Shown piece after piece: positions 5,787-6,891 of a DNA stretch of 6,891 bases. Source of the DNA: an uncultured Oscillospiraceae bacterium. GTDB taxonomy: Bacteria; Bacillota; Clostridia; Oscillospirales; Ruminococcaceae. Numbering within the stretch: position 1 is the first letter of the stretch; each line of letters begins with the position of its first letter. The notes under the pieces were generated by a model. The model saw only the letters and a program-made list of their open reading frames with translations, was not told the DNA's origin and did not search any database. The DNA lies in assembly GCA_900547385.1 (NCBI GenBank), contig URGQ01000064.1, forward strand, positions 1 to 6,891, written 5' to 3'. The translations under genes were made by a program, and so were the position numbers.

Positions 5787-5809
5787 TTTTCTGTTTTCTT
5801 TTTGGGGCG

Positions 5810-6637
5810 TTACTTGCCCAGACAAACCGCCTCGGAAAGGCCCCACTTTTCAGCGATCTTGGCGAAGGTGCCATCGGCCGCCATCTCATCCAGGGTCTTC
5901 TGCACGGCGTCGCGCAGTTCGGTGTTGCCCAGCTTAAAGCCGATACCGTAGGTCTCACTGGCAATGGTGCCGTCCAAGATCACAAACTCATCGCCGCGCT
6001 GGGAGATCTGGTACTGCGCCACACCAATATCCATAGCAATGGCATCCACAGCACCCGCCTCCAGGTTCAGGAACGCGGTGTTGTAATCCGGCACCTCCAC
6101 CATCTGCTTAAAGCTCTCGGCCAGCGCGATATTCTCCGCATTACTGCCGTCCTCGTTCTCGGTCAGCGCCGCCAGCGCGGAAGAATCTGCCTGCACCGCT
6201 ACTATCTTCCCAGCAAGATCTGCATAGGTGGCAATGCCGCTGTCCTTCTTCACCACGATCACCTGACTGTTATCCACATAGGCCTCGCTCCAGGTGTACT
6301 TATCCTCACGGCCCTGCATGGTAAAACCGTTCCAGATGCAGCTGATGACCTCGGTATTCAGCTCCATGTCCTTGCTGTCCCAGTTAATGGGTTTCTTCAC
6401 CAGTTCCCAGCCATTGCGGGTGCAAACCTCAGCGGCCAGGTCCAGATCAAAGCCGACATACTCACCGTTTTCATCCTGGTAGCCATAGGGCGGGAACTCC
6501 GCGTCAAAGCCTACCGTAAAGGTGGCGGTTTTTTCGGTGTCATTATCATTGTTAGCAGCAGGCTCCTTGCCGCAGGCGGTAAAGAGACTCAGCAGCAGCA
6601 TCATGGCAGCTGCGGCCAGCGCGATCAATTTTTTCAT
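5810..6637 (-). CDS. Amino acid ABC transporter substrate-binding lipoprotein
   Basis: A 275-residue extracellular solute-binding protein (family 3, SBP_bac_3), tethered to the membrane by lipid and delivering an amino acid to the permease. The signal peptide MKKLIALAAAAMMLLLSLF leads to a lipobox with C22 (F-T-A-C; Phe at -3 is less usual). A polar Asn/Glu-rich linker follows. The mature part shows the family signature: VGFDAEFPPYGY, then GFDLDLAAEV, then GREDKY, whose Arg normally holds the ligand carboxylate, and AIAMDIGVAQY, whose Asp normally holds the ligand amino group. The C-terminal EKWGLSEA is also typical. These residues argue for an alpha-amino acid ligand, but which one cannot be told. 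The ATG has AAGGAG 9 nt upstream. It is the first gene of the importer operon. Confidence 0.95.
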   Translation of the reverse strand: MKKLIALAAAAMMLLLSLFTACGKEPAANNDNDTEKTATFTVGFDAEFPPYGYQDENGEYVGFDLDLAAEVCTRNGWELVKKPINWDSKDMELNTEVISCIWNGFTMQGREDKYTWSEAYVDNSQVIVVKKDSGIATYADLAGKIVAVQADSSALAALTENEDGSNAENIALAESFKQMVEVPDYNTAFLNLEAGAVDAIAMDIGVAQYQISQRGDEFVILDGTIASETYGIGFKLGNTELRDAVQKTLDEMAADGTFAKIAEKWGLSEAVCLGK

Positions 6638-6683
6638 GGTGTTTTTCTCCTTCGCTTCGGGGTTAATGAAATGTTATGTTCGT

Positions 6684-6720
6684 ATTATACGCTTTAGCGT
6701 GCTACTACGCTACTATGCTA
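6684..6720 (-). promoter_or_regulatory. Promoter of the amino acid importer operon with repeat-type operator
   Basis: On the - strand a TATAAT lies at 6689-6684, about 47 nt before the start codon. The position for a -35 (6712-6707, TAGCGT) is poor. Directly upstream of the -10, an inverted repeat ACGCT-TT-AGCGT (6689-6700) overlaps it. The -35 zone is filled by an 8-bp repeat, GCTACTAC / GCTACTAT / GCTA (6701-6720, + strand). Such repeats over a weak -35 suggest control by a DNA-binding regulator; this is inference. The leader of about 40 nt is too short for a riboswitch. In 6721-6827 I see only AT-rich spacer. Confidence 0.55.
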
Positions 6721-6841
6721 AACCGAATTAATCCGCGATTTTTCTCGTTTACATCCATGTTATCTTCTGATATCTCACTTTTTCGCACGCATACACACTT
6801 TTTTGCATCTTCTATTATGCTTTCTGGATGCCGCCGGCTTC

Positions 6842-6891
6842 GGGCCGCAGGCCAAGCCGCCCGGAGGGCGGCTTCAGCGGGCGAAGCCCGC
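6842..6891. repeat. Cluster of three GC-rich hairpins (intergenic palindromic element)
   Basis: Three hairpins follow each other almost without a gap: GGCC-GCA-GGCC (6843-6853), AAGCCGCCC-GGA-GGGCGGCTT (6854-6874, 9-bp stem) and GCGGGC-GAA-GCCCGC (6877-6891). No T-run follows on either strand, so they are unlikely to be simple intrinsic terminators. Bases 6842-6853 are repeated in inverted form at 2-13. The element is cut by the window edge. It resembles the REP/BIME style of intergenic repeat, but I cannot name a family. Confidence 0.6.

Noticed and set aside
6854..6891. CRISPR array or intrinsic terminators at the right edge
   Set aside because: The hairpins are all different and lack repeat-spacer regularity, and no T-run follows on either strand.

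Overview
The window looks like a chromosomal segment of a Gram-positive anaerobe of the class Clostridia. An Oscillospiraceae-type gut bacterium (Gemmiger, Subdoligranulum or Faecalibacterium relatives) is my best guess. The reasons are strong AGGAG-type ribosome binding sites, GC-rich third codon positions with AT-rich promoters, a lipoprotein amino acid binding protein, clostridial-type protein families and clusters of GC-rich intergenic hairpins. The genus is inference; no rRNA or marker gene is present.

Left part, + strand (1-1520): a GNAT N-acetyltransferase (72-524) is followed 20 nt later by a diacylglycerol kinase-family lipid kinase (545-1459), which ends in a clear intrinsic terminator (1477-1518). 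The two look like one transcription unit.

Middle part (1560-2545): there is no intact gene of normal size. A MerR-type promoter/operator (1570-1600) stands in front of a decayed locus. The first about 40 codons of a cupin-domain protein (from 1676) run into the C-terminal half of an aldo/keto reductase (to 2307). The reductase part carries an in-frame TGA and two frameshifts. A hairpin at 2313-2340 can end transcription from both sides. Just before it, on the - strand, lies a possible small hydrophobic ORF that appears frameshifted in an A6 tract (2400-2526).

Right part, - strand (2546-6637), read from right to left: an amino acid ABC importer operon with a lipoprotein solute-binding protein (5810-6637), a permease (5004-5714) and an ATPase (4240-4989). 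A hairpin between the first two probably sets the ratio of binding protein to membrane complex. Next come an EamA/DMT-family permease (3171-4091) and an uncharacterised multi-span membrane protein (2546-3106). Each of these two has its own extended -10 promoter, but no terminator separates them from the operon upstream.

The right edge (6828-6891) is a cluster of three GC-rich hairpins. A 12-bp part of it recurs in inverted orientation at the left edge (2-13), which suggests a repeated intergenic element. I found no CRISPR array, tRNA, rRNA, transposase or phage gene. No new multi-gene system is evident. The most unusual material is the decayed cupin/reductase locus with its surviving operator, the small frameshifted ORF and the repeat elements.
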